Assembly: GCA_035949375.1 (NCBI GenBank)
Contig: DASZIG010000030.1
Span: 1-64,000 of the forward strand
Length of the DNA stretch: 64,000 nucleotides
From: Gp13-AA77 sp035949375
GTDB lineage: Bacteria > Acidobacteriota > Terriglobia > UBA7540
Reading direction: 5' to 3'
The notes under the pieces: generated by a model
Database searches by the model: none
What the model was told of the DNA's origin: nothing
The model's input: only the letters and a program-made list of their open reading frames with translations
Shown here: positions 54,236-61,895 of the stretch, piece by piece
How the letters are laid out: each line of letters starts with the position of its first letter
Position numbering within the stretch: the first letter of the stretch is position 1
Program-made: the position numbers and the translations under genes

Positions 54236-54970
54236 TTATTTGAACCCCCGCAGATCAGTGACGATTTGGAAAGTCTGGAACGCCGCACGAACTTTTGTCA
54301 GTTCGATTCCGTTTGCGAACCGCCCGAGCGCTCGCGCAATAGCCGCTTTTGGAAGTGTGCACCTCGCGCCAACAAGGACCTGCGTCAGCTTCAGATTCTC
54401 ATCGAAGTCGCAGAAAAACAATCCGTCCTCCTCATGATCCAGCGGCGCCCAGGTGCGTATTTCACTTTCATAATTCCAGTTTTCGTACTTTGTGAAAATC
54501 ATATCCGTGGCCACCCCTAATCGTGCGACTGCGTTGAGCTTGAAGAAGTCGTCAGGAAATGGTAAACGGTCTCGGACGTATTCTACTTCCCGCCAGTGAT
54601 TCCCGGCGATTTCAAACCCCAGGCAAATTCCCCGGTGTTTATCGCTGTAGTGCGCCCAGAGAACTGGATCGGTACATGTAGCGCTGAAACACACCATTCC
54701 GAATCGCTCCCCTAGCCGACGCCTAGTTCTCTGGAAGGCGACGCGATCAACCGGGTCTTTGAGGTTGTAGGGCGTTAGTTCGAAAGGATCGTTCAGCTCT
54801 TCGACTCTCGCTATCTTCAGCCGCCTTTCATAAAGGCTCTTGAGTCCGAACTGGCTGTCGAGGAACTTGTAAACGTGTACCGGCTTAGCCCTGTCTTCCG
54901 CAGGGTCTCCTTTTGACGCGGGGTCCACTCGAGTGAGAGCATGCGAAAGACGACACACGACTCGCTGCAT
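54236..54970 (-). CDS. DUF2971 family protein
   Basis: The 244-residue protein has the DUF2971 pattern: VYKFLDSQFGLKSLYERRLK near the start of the domain, ELNDPFELTP, CFSATCTDPVLWAHYSDKHR then GICLGFEI, and a closing region around TKYENWNYESEIRTWAPLD. The conserved FS...P..W.HY.....G and K...W..E.E.R motifs are all present. The family has no agreed function and is often found in mobile or defence-associated gene sets. The first ~25 residues precede the domain, so an internal start is possible. It lies 32 nt downstream of the GIY-YIG gene on the same strand and is probably co-transcribed with it. Confidence 0.8.
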   Translation of the reverse strand: MQRVVCRLSHALTRVDPASKGDPAEDRAKPVHVYKFLDSQFGLKSLYERRLKIARVEELNDPFELTPYNLKDPVDRVAFQRTRRRLGERFGMVCFSATCTDPVLWAHYSDKHRGICLGFEIAGNHWREVEYVRDRLPFPDDFFKLNAVARLGVATDMIFTKYENWNYESEIRTWAPLDHEEDGLFFCDFDENLKLTQVLVGARCTLPKAAIARALGRFANGIELTKVRAAFQTFQIVTDLRGFK

Positions 54971-55002
54971 AACCAGTGTCGGGCTCTCTCGATTGTCCGA
55001 GC

Positions 55003-55506
55003 TCAGATCTCGCCTTCGGTGTCGTCTTCGCCGTCTTCGTCGATGTCTTCGCCGGATTTCACAGCACGAGGGAGTTGCCGCTCTGACAAGCCTGCGCGAC
55101 GCAGGCGTATCTTTTTCAGGGCATTCCTCGCCTCACGAGAGAGAATTATCCTAGTGATCTTCGGTTTAGCCCTGTTCACCGCAGTCGGCAGAGCTGCGAT
55201 GAGCATTGCCTCAGCTTCATCGATGTGGGCCTCGGGGACGACAAAAGCCGAGAAGAAATTCCAGAAGTAGTATTGCTGTCCGACCGATCTTAGGGCATGT
55301 GAACGGAGCCGCTTCCAGAGACGCCCTCGAGCCTGACCGACATAGTACGGGACGTCGTCCCGGTATAAGACGTAAACACCGGGCCGACCCAGGTTCTGCT
55401 TGATTTCCCCGAGCAGTTCCGGCGTTTCAAGGGACTCGCGCGGCCAGATGCCTGTGTAGCCTTCCAACAGCCGATTTCTCTTTGGATCGCCTTCCTTAGC
55501 AAGCAT
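55003..55506 (-). CDS. GIY-YIG nuclease family protein
   Basis: The 167-residue protein carries a GIY-YIG domain: GVYVLYRDDVPYYVGQARGR (about 43-62) provides both halves of the family signature, RLWKRLRSH follows with the conserved Arg, and Glu in HIDEAEAMLIA is the likely metal ligand. The C-terminal part is basic and then strongly acidic (SGEDIDEDGEDDTEGE). Such stand-alone domains act as nucleases in repair, mobile elements or defence. The first gene of a two-gene unit with DUF2971, it stands behind an inverted-repeat-rich region (55507-55916), which together with the pairing hints at a recently acquired module. Confidence 0.82.
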   Translation of the reverse strand: MLAKEGDPKRNRLLEGYTGIWPRESLETPELLGEIKQNLGRPGVYVLYRDDVPYYVGQARGRLWKRLRSHALRSVGQQYYFWNFFSAFVVPEAHIDEAEAMLIAALPTAVNRAKPKITRIILSREARNALKKIRLRRAGLSERQLPRAVKSGEDIDEDGEDDTEGEI

Positions 55507-55658
55507 TTTCGCACCCCGATTTGACGCTTCGGCAGTGAAGGAACCGGGTAGGAGTATAACCCATAACGAATTCCGGTAGCGCAGAGTCTATGGGAAGCAA
55601 GACCCTGCCCTAACCGTTTTCCGAGACTCGGCTCCCCAAACCTGTTTCCTGAGCCCTC

Positions 55659-55838
55659 TGCGGCTGCGCCGCCTTGCTGTGCGGAAAGGCTATGCCTTTC
55701 CGAGACTCGGCCCCTCCCCTTCGTTCCCCTACCAGTTTGCGACTCCGCCGCGAAGCGGCAGAGTCGCAAAAACCTCAAAGAAGAGGCTGCGTTCCGGAAA
55801 GGCGGAGCCTTCCCGCACAGCAAGGCGGCGCAGCCGCA
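55659..55838. repeat. Nested inverted-repeat element (~180 bp)
   Basis: The outer arms (55659-55702 and 55796-55838) match as inverted repeats, with a perfect 26-bp core reading TGCGGCTGCGCC then GCCTTGCTGTGCGG. Inside lies a second hairpin, TTTGCGACTC (55736-55745) with GAGTCGCAAA (55761-55770), itself containing GCCGC/GCGGC. A TTTCCGAGACTCGG direct repeat occurs at about 55618 and 55697. It fills most of the 410-nt gap 55507-55916 and has no coding capacity. Confidence 0.7.
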
Positions 55839-55916
55839 AACCTCCCGAGCGGCTACTCACCGCTAGAGACAAGGTGAGCGTGTATAATCGCCTCCGCCGA
55901 CAAGGAGGATTAGCGC

Positions 55917-57614
55917 ATGAGAATCCAATCCAAATCTCGCGTGGCCATGCGGCTGATTCTCGTGCCCGCGGCCTTAATGGCCATGCGGCCGACCCGGCCT
56001 CCAGCTCCGGCGCCCGCGAACGTCCTCACCTGGCACAACGACAACTCGCATACCGGTCAATATCTGAACGAAGTCATCTTGTCGCCGTCGAACGTCAATT
56101 CGACCCAATTCGGCAAACTCGGATCGTATCCGGTGGACGGCCAGATCTACGCCCAACCCCTTTACTGGAAAGGGCTGAACATATCGGGCCAGGGTTCCCA
56201 TGACGTGGTGTTCGTTGCCACCGAGAACGACAGTGTTTACGCCTTTGACGCCGACAATCCCGGCGCCAACCCGAATCCGCTTTGGCACGCAAGCTTCACG
56301 AACCCGCCAGGCGTGACCGCCATACCGTGCGGAGACATCACTTCGTCCTGTCATGTCGACCCCGTGGTCGGCATCACCGGCACGCCCGTGATCGACCCCA
56401 CCTCCAAGACGCTATACGTAATCGCGCGCACCAAGGAGACCGCAGGCAGCAATGTCACGTATCCGCAGCGGCTCCACGCCCTGGATATCACGACCGGAGC
56501 AGAGAAGTTTGGCGGGCCGGTGACGATCACGGCCTCCGTGGGCAGCGTCACCTTCGACACACTTCACGCCGGGCAGCGTCCAGGGCTCCTGATGATCGCG
56601 GGCAAGAATGGCGCGCACAACGTGATCTACATTGCCTGGGCCGGCTTCACCGATAAGCTCGTCACGACGGGTCTCAACGGCTGGGTGATGGCATACGACG
56701 GCGAAACCTTGGCGCAGTTGGGCGTGTTTAATACCACGCCCAACGGCAAGAACGGTGGGATCTGGGGTAGCGGCGGAGGGCTGGCTGCCGACTCAGCCGG
56801 CACCCTCTACGCCTCCACCGGCGACGGGAACTTCGACGCGGGCACCGGCGGGTCCGACTACGGCGATAGCTTGATCAAACTGCTCCCGGGCACAAACGGG
56901 TTTACGGTGGAGGACTACTTCACCCCAAAGGATCAGACATGCCGCCGGCAGCAGGATCTCGATCTCGGTTCCGGCGGACCCATGTTACTCCCGCCGCAAA
57001 CCGGTTCGCACCCGAGCGAGATGATCGCAGCCGGCAAGGGCGGCTCACCGTGCGACCAGTTCGGATCAAGCTTTGCGGCTCCCATCTACGTGGTCAATCG
57101 CAACCAGATGGGGCATTTCAACAGCCAGCAGGACCGAATTATACAAACAGTTCAGGGCGCGGGGGCCGGGTATTGGAGTGCGCCCGCCTATTGGCAGGGC
57201 CAGACCTCGGCCTACGTCTACTATTGCGGGATCACGACGGACGACACTCTCGGAGATTACCTGCGCCTCTACACTCTGTCGGGTGGCCTGCTGTCGAGCT
57301 CTTCGGTCTCGCAGAGCCCTGGTCTTTTCCTGGCGGGTTGCACGCCTTCAGTTTCGGCTAACGGCGCCACGAACGGAATCGTGTGGGCCATCGAACGCCA
57401 GGACTCCCTGGACACTGACCCAGGCAACCTGCCGGCAATCCTTCATGCGTATGACGCTACCAATGTGGCCACCGAACTGTATAACAGCTCGCAAGCGGGA
57501 ACGCGCGACCAGGCGGGCGCCGGGGTGAAATTCCAGGTTCCAACCATCGCCAACGGTAAGGTCTACGTCGGGACCCAGAGCGAGTTGGATATTTACGGCC
57601 TGCTCGCCCGGTAA
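55917..57614 (+). CDS. Secreted PQQ-like beta-propeller protein
   Basis: The 565-residue protein has a basic, hydrophobic N-terminus (probably a signal peptide, residues 1-33) and a propeller of DNA-deduced blades: VLTWHNDNSHTGQYLNEVIL at the start, YAQPLYW, VVFVATENDSVYAFDADNPG, GTPVIDPTSKTLYVIARTKE, LHALDITTGAEKFGG, and near the end PTIANGKVYVGTQSELDIYG. The blades resemble quinoprotein repeats but the catalytic Asp and Ca-ligand motifs of PQQ dehydrogenases are not evident, so enzymatic activity is doubtful. About seven cysteines suggest disulphides in the mature protein. AAGGAGG lies about 7 nt before the ATG. Such proteins are common in Acidobacteria and of unknown role. Confidence 0.83.
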   Translation: MRIQSKSRVAMRLILVPAALMAMRPTRPPAPAPANVLTWHNDNSHTGQYLNEVILSPSNVNSTQFGKLGSYPVDGQIYAQPLYWKGLNISGQGSHDVVFVATENDSVYAFDADNPGANPNPLWHASFTNPPGVTAIPCGDITSSCHVDPVVGITGTPVIDPTSKTLYVIARTKETAGSNVTYPQRLHALDITTGAEKFGGPVTITASVGSVTFDTLHAGQRPGLLMIAGKNGAHNVIYIAWAGFTDKLVTTGLNGWVMAYDGETLAQLGVFNTTPNGKNGGIWGSGGGLAADSAGTLYASTGDGNFDAGTGGSDYGDSLIKLLPGTNGFTVEDYFTPKDQTCRRQQDLDLGSGGPMLLPPQTGSHPSEMIAAGKGGSPCDQFGSSFAAPIYVVNRNQMGHFNSQQDRIIQTVQGAGAGYWSAPAYWQGQTSAYVYYCGITTDDTLGDYLRLYTLSGGLLSSSSVSQSPGLFLAGCTPSVSANGATNGIVWAIERQDSLDTDPGNLPAILHAYDATNVATELYNSSQAGTRDQAGAGVKFQVPTIANGKVYVGTQSELDIYGLLAR

Positions 57615-57644
57615 TCTGCAAACCGCTCGCGCACGAAGAACAAG

Positions 57645-57756
57645 GACCTAACACAGAGTTCGCAGAGGTCACGGAGGAAAAAAGGCACCGTACCTGGCGC
57701 CTTGGCGTTGTTCTCTGTGGCCTCCGTGAGGCTTCAGCGATCTCTGTGTTGAGGTC
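57645..57756. repeat. Large imperfect inverted repeat between convergent genes
   Basis: AACACAGAG...TCACGGAGG (57650-57677) faces its near reverse complement CCTCCGTGA...CTCTGTGTT (57721-57750), and GACCT/AGGTC extend the outer ends. The centre holds a second hairpin (AAGGCACC...GGCGCCTT, about 57682-57703). Lying between convergent genes, it could fold as a terminator for both, or be a mobile-element relic. No T-tract is present. Confidence 0.6.
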
Positions 57757-57815
57757 TTCTTTAGGCAGCGCCCGAGGGCCGCGCCAGGCTATCCGGCTTC
57801 GGAACCTGCCGGTCC

Positions 57816-58136
57816 TTACCCCGCGTAAGTTGATAGCTGCTCCAGAGATATGGGCTCCAGGAACGCGATTCCGGCCGCACAGCCGTCGCCTTCGTCACTG
57901 ACCCAGATCACCCGGCTCTTGACCTTTGGCCCCGAGCCGCTGCCCGGAATCACCGTGATCAACTGGCCGGGCTCGAGGCGGAGCTGCGCTCGAAGGCGCG
58001 CGCCGAGTTGCGACAGATCAATCGCAAATGCGCCGCTCGTGAGCTGGCTGGCTTCGGAATCCACCACCAAGATCAGGGGCTGATTCGCGTTGCGACGCGG
58101 CGCACGCCGGCGCTCGGCACCCGTTAATTCTGGCAT
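57816..58136 (-). CDS. PilZ-domain protein (c-di-GMP receptor type)
   Basis: The 106-residue protein is a single PilZ domain: the N-terminal ERRRAPRR supplies the RxxxR c-di-GMP motif (residues 8-15) and DLSQLGARL (about 40-48) supplies the [D/N]xSxxG motif. The remainder is the beta-barrel (RLEPGQLITVIPGSG, VKSRVIWVSDEGDGCAAGIA). It should bind cyclic di-GMP and act on a separate partner, often in motility, adhesion or polysaccharide secretion. AAGGAGG precedes the ATG at good spacing. It is divergent from the DUF465 gene. Confidence 0.88.
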   Translation of the reverse strand: MPELTGAERRRAPRRNANQPLILVVDSEASQLTSGAFAIDLSQLGARLRAQLRLEPGQLITVIPGSGSGPKVKSRVIWVSDEGDGCAAGIAFLEPISLEQLSTYAG

Positions 58137-58310
58137 TATTAATCCTCCTTAGCGTTCAGTCCGAATTCTAGCGCAAAAGCAACAGAGAAGCGCGGCGGGC
58201 CGCCCGTTGGCTGAAGTCGTAACAACTCTGTAATGTCTCTTGAACCGGGTGTGCACCTGTGCTACCTTGAGGCTGCAAATGAATTCCGATCCCTGGAGGT
58301 GATCCAACCC

Positions 58311-58532
58311 GTGAGCACCCCGACCGCGGCCATCCGGACGCATTTGATGGCCAATCCGGAGTATCAGCGACTCTCTGAGCAACACGCCCACTACGCGGCC
58401 CTTCTTGACCAGCTTACCGCCAAGCACTACCTCAGCGAACAAGAGCAAATCGAAGAGACCCGGCTTAAGAAGCTCAAGCTGCGTCTTAAAGACGAAATGG
58501 CCATGCTGGCCCAAAAAAACGGGTCGGCCTGA
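58311..58532 (+). CDS. DUF465 (YdcH-like) small helical protein
   Basis: From GTG 58311, chosen because GGAGGTGAT lies 8 nt upstream, the protein has 73 residues. The frame runs back to 58233 but the DUF465 motif begins here. It shows the family pattern: HLMANPEYQRLSEQHAHYAA, then the Leu/Lys-rich helix EQIEETRLKKLKLRLKDEMA. Such proteins form short helical hairpins; their function is unknown, and some are reported in ribosome or stress-related contexts. It is divergent from the PilZ gene and followed by a small hairpin. Confidence 0.85.
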   Translation: MSTPTAAIRTHLMANPEYQRLSEQHAHYAALLDQLTAKHYLSEQEQIEETRLKKLKLRLKDEMAMLAQKNGSA

Positions 58533-58572
58533 GCGCGGCAGACGGTGATCTGCCTTCTTCGGAGATTACGAG

Positions 58573-58600
58573 GAGCCGGCCGGGCGATGCCTGCCGGCTC
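58573..58600 (+). terminator. Hairpin after the DUF465 gene
   Basis: GAGCCGGC (58573-58580) pairs perfectly with GCCGGCTC (58593-58600), followed by TTCACGCTTC. There is no clean T-tract, so intrinsic termination would be weak. It lies about 40 nt after the DUF465 stop. Confidence 0.4.
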
Positions 58601-58621
58601 TTCACGCTTCCGAGGTTTCCC

Positions 58622-58696
58622 TCAATACGGTCCGGCTCAATACGATCCGGCTTAATACGGGCCGGCTCAATTCGGGCCGGCTCAATACGGGCCGGC
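58622..58696. repeat. Five tandem 15-bp repeats before psd
   Basis: Units TCAATACGGTCCGGC, TCAATACGATCCGGC, TTAATACGGGCCGGC, TCAATTCGGGCCGGC and TCAATACGGGCCGGC run without gaps from 58622 to 58696, ending 26 nt before the psd start codon. Each has a CCGGC end and a short AT core. The number of units may vary between strains; they could bind a regulator or set spacing before the phospholipid operon. Confidence 0.85.
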
Positions 58697-58722
58697 CCGG
58701 CCTCCGAGCGGCGAATCATCGT

Positions 58723-59397
58723 ATGGTCAAAGAGGGCTATTGGTATGGACTGCCGCTCGGTCTCGTGGCGATCGGCTGCGCGGCGCTCGGCCTCCTCTGG
58801 GAGGCCGCCCTATTCCTGATTCTCACCGCATTCGTCCTCAACTTCTTTCGCGACCCTGAACGTACAATCCCATCCGATCCGGCCGCAATCGTCTCGCCTG
58901 CGGACGGACGCGTGGTCGAGATCGCGGAGGAGGATTACGACGGGCGCCGCGTGCGCCGCATCAGCATCTTCATGTCGCCGGTGGACGTGCACGTGAACCG
59001 CGCGCCCGCCGCCGGCGAGTTGCGCGACATTGTCTACCGGAAGGGCCGGTTCCTGGTCGCGAGCGGCCCGCGAGCCTCGGTCGAGAACGAACAGAACGTT
59101 TTCACGGTCGAGACTGAGGCCGGCCCCATTGTCGTGAAGCAAATCGCTGGTCTGGTGGCGCGCCGTATCGTATTCTGGAAACGGGTGGGCGAGCGTCTCA
59201 GCCGCGGCGAGCGAGTGGGCCTGATCAAATTCGGCTCGCGTGTGGACGTTCTGCTCGATCCCGCCATCGAACTGAGTGTTCGGACGGGCGACCGCGTCCG
59301 CGCCGGCTCCACCGTGCTGGCACGGGCGCCGGGACGCGATATGGGCGCGGCCCAGGCAGCCCAAGCCCGCGGCGCAGCGCCTCCGGATCGAGGCTGA
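58723..59397 (+). CDS. psd: Phosphatidylserine decarboxylase (short, soluble-type Psd)
   Basis: The 224-residue enzyme converts phosphatidylserine to phosphatidylethanolamine using a pyruvoyl group made by self-cleavage. The cleavage site is Gly171-Ser172 in KFGSRVD; His90 in DVHVNR and Asp61 in SPADGRV match the catalytic region. An N-terminal membrane stretch (about 8-42) anchors it to the inner membrane. The length is that of the short Psd family rather than the ~300-residue E. coli type. The ATG is preceded by a stretch of 15-bp repeats with no strong Shine-Dalgarno site. Followed after 43 nt by pssA, so the pathway's two steps are encoded together. Confidence 0.93.
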   Translation: MVKEGYWYGLPLGLVAIGCAALGLLWEAALFLILTAFVLNFFRDPERTIPSDPAAIVSPADGRVVEIAEEDYDGRRVRRISIFMSPVDVHVNRAPAAGELRDIVYRKGRFLVASGPRASVENEQNVFTVETEAGPIVVKQIAGLVARRIVFWKRVGERLSRGERVGLIKFGSRVDVLLDPAIELSVRTGDRVRAGSTVLARAPGRDMGAAQAAQARGAAPPDRG

Positions 59398-59440
59398 CGC
59401 GCGCGAGCGCCGCCTCGGATTGGAAGGAGGGGAGACCAAC

Positions 59441-60298
59441 GTGGACGCGCCGCCAGCCACACCAAAGCGCAAGGGCCGTCTGCACGGCGGCTTCTACATC
59501 CTGCCCAGCCTGTTCACGGTGGGCACGCTGGTCTGCGGCTACATCTCCATCCTGGCCACCCTGCGAGGCTCCACGGCGCTCCTGACGGGCGATCTTACGA
59601 CGGATGCGGGCCGCCTCGCCTTCGACAGCGCCGCCAAGTTCATCGGTTGGGCCTGGGTGTTCGACAGCTTCGACGGGCGCATCGCGCGGCTCACCAATTC
59701 CACCTCCGACTTTGGCCGCGAGTTTGACTCGCTCGCCGACGTCATCGCCTTCGGGCTGGCACCGGCCCTGCTGGCCTTCTCCTGGGGCATCCGGCCGGTG
59801 GAGGAAACGGTGGGACCGCTCTGGCGGGAGCACCTGACCAGTATCGGCCTGATTGTCACCTTTGCTTTCGTGATCTGCGGCGCCGCGCGCCTGGCGCGGT
59901 TCAACATCCAGAGCACCCGCCCTGCGGGTGACCGCCGGAGCTTCGTGGGCTTGCCGATTCCGGCCGCTGCCGGCGTGGTGGCGGCCATCGTACACTGCCG
60001 CAAAGAGGCCATTCACGACTGGAATTACGGCGCAGGCTGGCTGCTGCTGATCGCGCTGCTGGCCTTTCTGATGGTCAGCCGGGTTCGCTACCCGAGCTTC
60101 AAGAATTTTGACCTGCGCCGGGCCCGGCCCTACGCGGCCATCATCCTGATCGGGCTCGCCATCTACCTGGTCTACGCCTACTCCGAGTATGCCCTGCTGC
60201 TCGTCTCGGTCGGCTACATGGTGAGCGGACCCCTGACGCGCCTGCTCGGGCGCCGCCATCCCCCGGCGCCACCCCCGCAAGAGGCCCACGCACAATGA
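59441..60298 (+). CDS. pssA: CDP-diacylglycerol-serine O-phosphatidyltransferase
   Basis: Starting at GTG 59441 (AAGGAGG about 10 nt upstream; the open frame continues upstream into psd), the protein has 285 residues and makes phosphatidylserine from CDP-diacylglycerol and serine. The CDP-alcohol phosphatidyltransferase motif is complete: D78 G79 x2 A82 R83 x8 G92 x3 D96 x3 D100, within FDSFDGRIARL. About seven membrane helices are spread over the protein and a basic Pro-rich tail ends it. It is the step before psd; the next gene overlaps its stop by 4 nt (ATGA). Confidence 0.93.
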   Translation: MDAPPATPKRKGRLHGGFYILPSLFTVGTLVCGYISILATLRGSTALLTGDLTTDAGRLAFDSAAKFIGWAWVFDSFDGRIARLTNSTSDFGREFDSLADVIAFGLAPALLAFSWGIRPVEETVGPLWREHLTSIGLIVTFAFVICGAARLARFNIQSTRPAGDRRSFVGLPIPAAAGVVAAIVHCRKEAIHDWNYGAGWLLLIALLAFLMVSRVRYPSFKNFDLRRARPYAAIILIGLAIYLVYAYSEYALLLVSVGYMVSGPLTRLLGRRHPPAPPPQEAHAQ

Positions 60299-61353
60299 CG
60301 CCCACGGAAGCGCGTTACAACGTCGCCATCGTCGGAGCATCGTCGCTGCTCGGCCGCGAGGTGCGGGCGGTGATCCGGGAACGGCACTTCCCTTTTTCGC
60401 ACCTGATCGAGCTCGAGGCCACCGCCAGCATGGAAGCCGACCCGGAACTACCCGTCCTCGACATCGAGAAGGACGAGGCTGCGGAGTTTCTGGCGGCCCA
60501 GGAGGCAAGCGCCGGGATTGACGTGGCCTTCGTGGCCGCGCCCGCCGATCCTGCACAGGTCTTCCTCGCCTCCGGCCTGCCGTCTTTAGTGATCGATCTC
60601 GACGGGGGCCTGGCGGAACCCGATCTGACGCCGGAGATCGCTTTCCTTGACCGGGCCGTCGCTCCGCAAGACAGCGTGCCCCGCGTCCGGATGGTGGCCT
60701 CCGCGCATCCGGCCACCATGGTGCTCGGCGCGTTGCTGCTGCGCCTCCAGTCGCGCGCCGAGATTACCACCGCGGCGGCTCAGGTCTTCAGCCCGGCCTC
60801 GCACCTCGGACCGCGCGGCATCGAGGAACTGCAGAAGCAGACGGTGAATCTGCTGAGCTTTCAAAGGATCCCGCGCGCGATTTTCGGGTCGCAGCTCGCC
60901 TTCAACATGCTGTCGCGCCTCGCAGGCTCAGGCTCCGGACCGCTCGAGAGCCTCGAAATTCGCGTGCGCGGCGAGCTCGGCCGCTTTCTCGGTGGGCGCG
61001 CGCCTCTGCCCGCGATCAGGCTTGTGCAAGCCCCCGTGTTTTACTCGATGGCGGTGTCGCTCTACGTCGAGACCGCAGACATTCTGACGCCGGCGAAGGC
61101 CGCCCAGGCGCTCGCGGGCGAACCCGTCCGCGTGACCCGGGCTTCGGAGAAAGCGCCATCACAGGTTGACGTGACCGGAACAGCCGACATCCTCGTCGAC
61201 TCGATCATCGCCGACGCCGGCCGCCCAAGCGGACTCTGGATCTGGGCGGCGGCGGATAACTTGCGCCTGGCGGCGGCCAACGCCGTGGAGATCGCAGAGA
61301 ACGTTCTGCGGACCGGCCATCCCGGTCGGGCCGCCCGAGGACAGGTCCATTGA
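60295..61353 (+). CDS. Aspartate-semialdehyde dehydrogenase-like protein lacking the catalytic Cys
   Basis: The 352-residue protein has the ASADH fold: a dinucleotide-binding start VAIVGASSLLG (10-20) and a C-terminal dimerisation domain. At the position where active enzymes have Asn-Cys-Ser/Thr, this protein reads SAHPATMVLG (136-145), so the nucleophilic Cys is replaced and dehydrogenase activity is not expected. It therefore resembles the E. coli Usg-1-type inactive homologues. It overlaps pssA by 4 nt and lptE by 4 nt (a TTG start), locking it into a phospholipid/LPS operon. A structural or regulatory role at the membrane is possible but unproven. Confidence 0.85.
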   Translation: MTPTEARYNVAIVGASSLLGREVRAVIRERHFPFSHLIELEATASMEADPELPVLDIEKDEAAEFLAAQEASAGIDVAFVAAPADPAQVFLASGLPSLVIDLDGGLAEPDLTPEIAFLDRAVAPQDSVPRVRMVASAHPATMVLGALLLRLQSRAEITTAAAQVFSPASHLGPRGIEELQKQTVNLLSFQRIPRAIFGSQLAFNMLSRLAGSGSGPLESLEIRVRGELGRFLGGRAPLPAIRLVQAPVFYSMAVSLYVETADILTPAKAAQALAGEPVRVTRASEKAPSQVDVTGTADILVDSIIADAGRPSGLWIWAAADNLRLAAANAVEIAENVLRTGHPGRAARGQVH

Positions 61354-61895
61354 CCAGACGATTGCGATTTGCCCGGTGGCGATGTTCGGCCGCTCTGCTT
61401 CTGCTATCCGCCTGCCTGCTCCCGTCCTGCGGTTACCACGTGGCCGGACGTGGATCGAACCTGCCTCCGGACGTCAAGACGGTGGCGGTGCCGATCTTTA
61501 CCAACAACAGCCGTCAGTACCGCATCGAGCAGCGGATGTCCGCCGCAGTGATCCGGGAGTTGATCGAGCGCACGCATTACAAGGTCACCTCTGACCCCGA
61601 GCAGGCAGACGCGGTGATCCAGGGGACGGTGAAGAGCGTGACGACCGGAGTGATCGCATTCAACATCAGCACCGGCGCGGCCACGGCGCTGCAGGTCGTG
61701 GTTTCCGCTGACGTGCGGATGATTGACCGCCATACTCAGAAGGTTCTGTTCGCGAATCCGAAGTACGTGTTCCGCGAGGAGTATCAGGTCAGCCAGTCCA
61801 ACTCGCAGCTTTTCGAAGAACAAGAGCCGGCGCTCAACCGCGTGGCGCAGGACTTCGCGCGGACGCTGGTGAACGACATCCTGGAGAACTATTGA
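61350..61895 (+). CDS. lptE: LPS assembly lipoprotein LptE
   Basis: The 181-residue lipoprotein plugs the outer-membrane LptD channel in lipopolysaccharide export. Its signal ends with a lipobox LLPSC (Cys27), followed by GYHVAGRGSNLPPDVKTVAV, a start typical of LptE, and a helix/strand pattern through ADAVIQGTVKSVTTGVIAFN to the C-terminal helix RVAQDFARTLVNDILENY. TTG 61350 is read within a TTGA overlap with the upstream stop, as happens elsewhere in this operon. Presence of lptE supports a diderm, LPS-bearing host. Confidence 0.9.
   Translation: MTRRLRFARWRCSAALLLLSACLLPSCGYHVAGRGSNLPPDVKTVAVPIFTNNSRQYRIEQRMSAAVIRELIERTHYKVTSDPEQADAVIQGTVKSVTTGVIAFNISTGAATALQVVVSADVRMIDRHTQKVLFANPKYVFREEYQVSQSNSQLFEEQEPALNRVAQDFARTLVNDILENY

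Noticed and set aside
58622..58696. CRISPR-like array before psd
   Set aside because: Five 15-bp units with no spacers; a simple tandem repeat.
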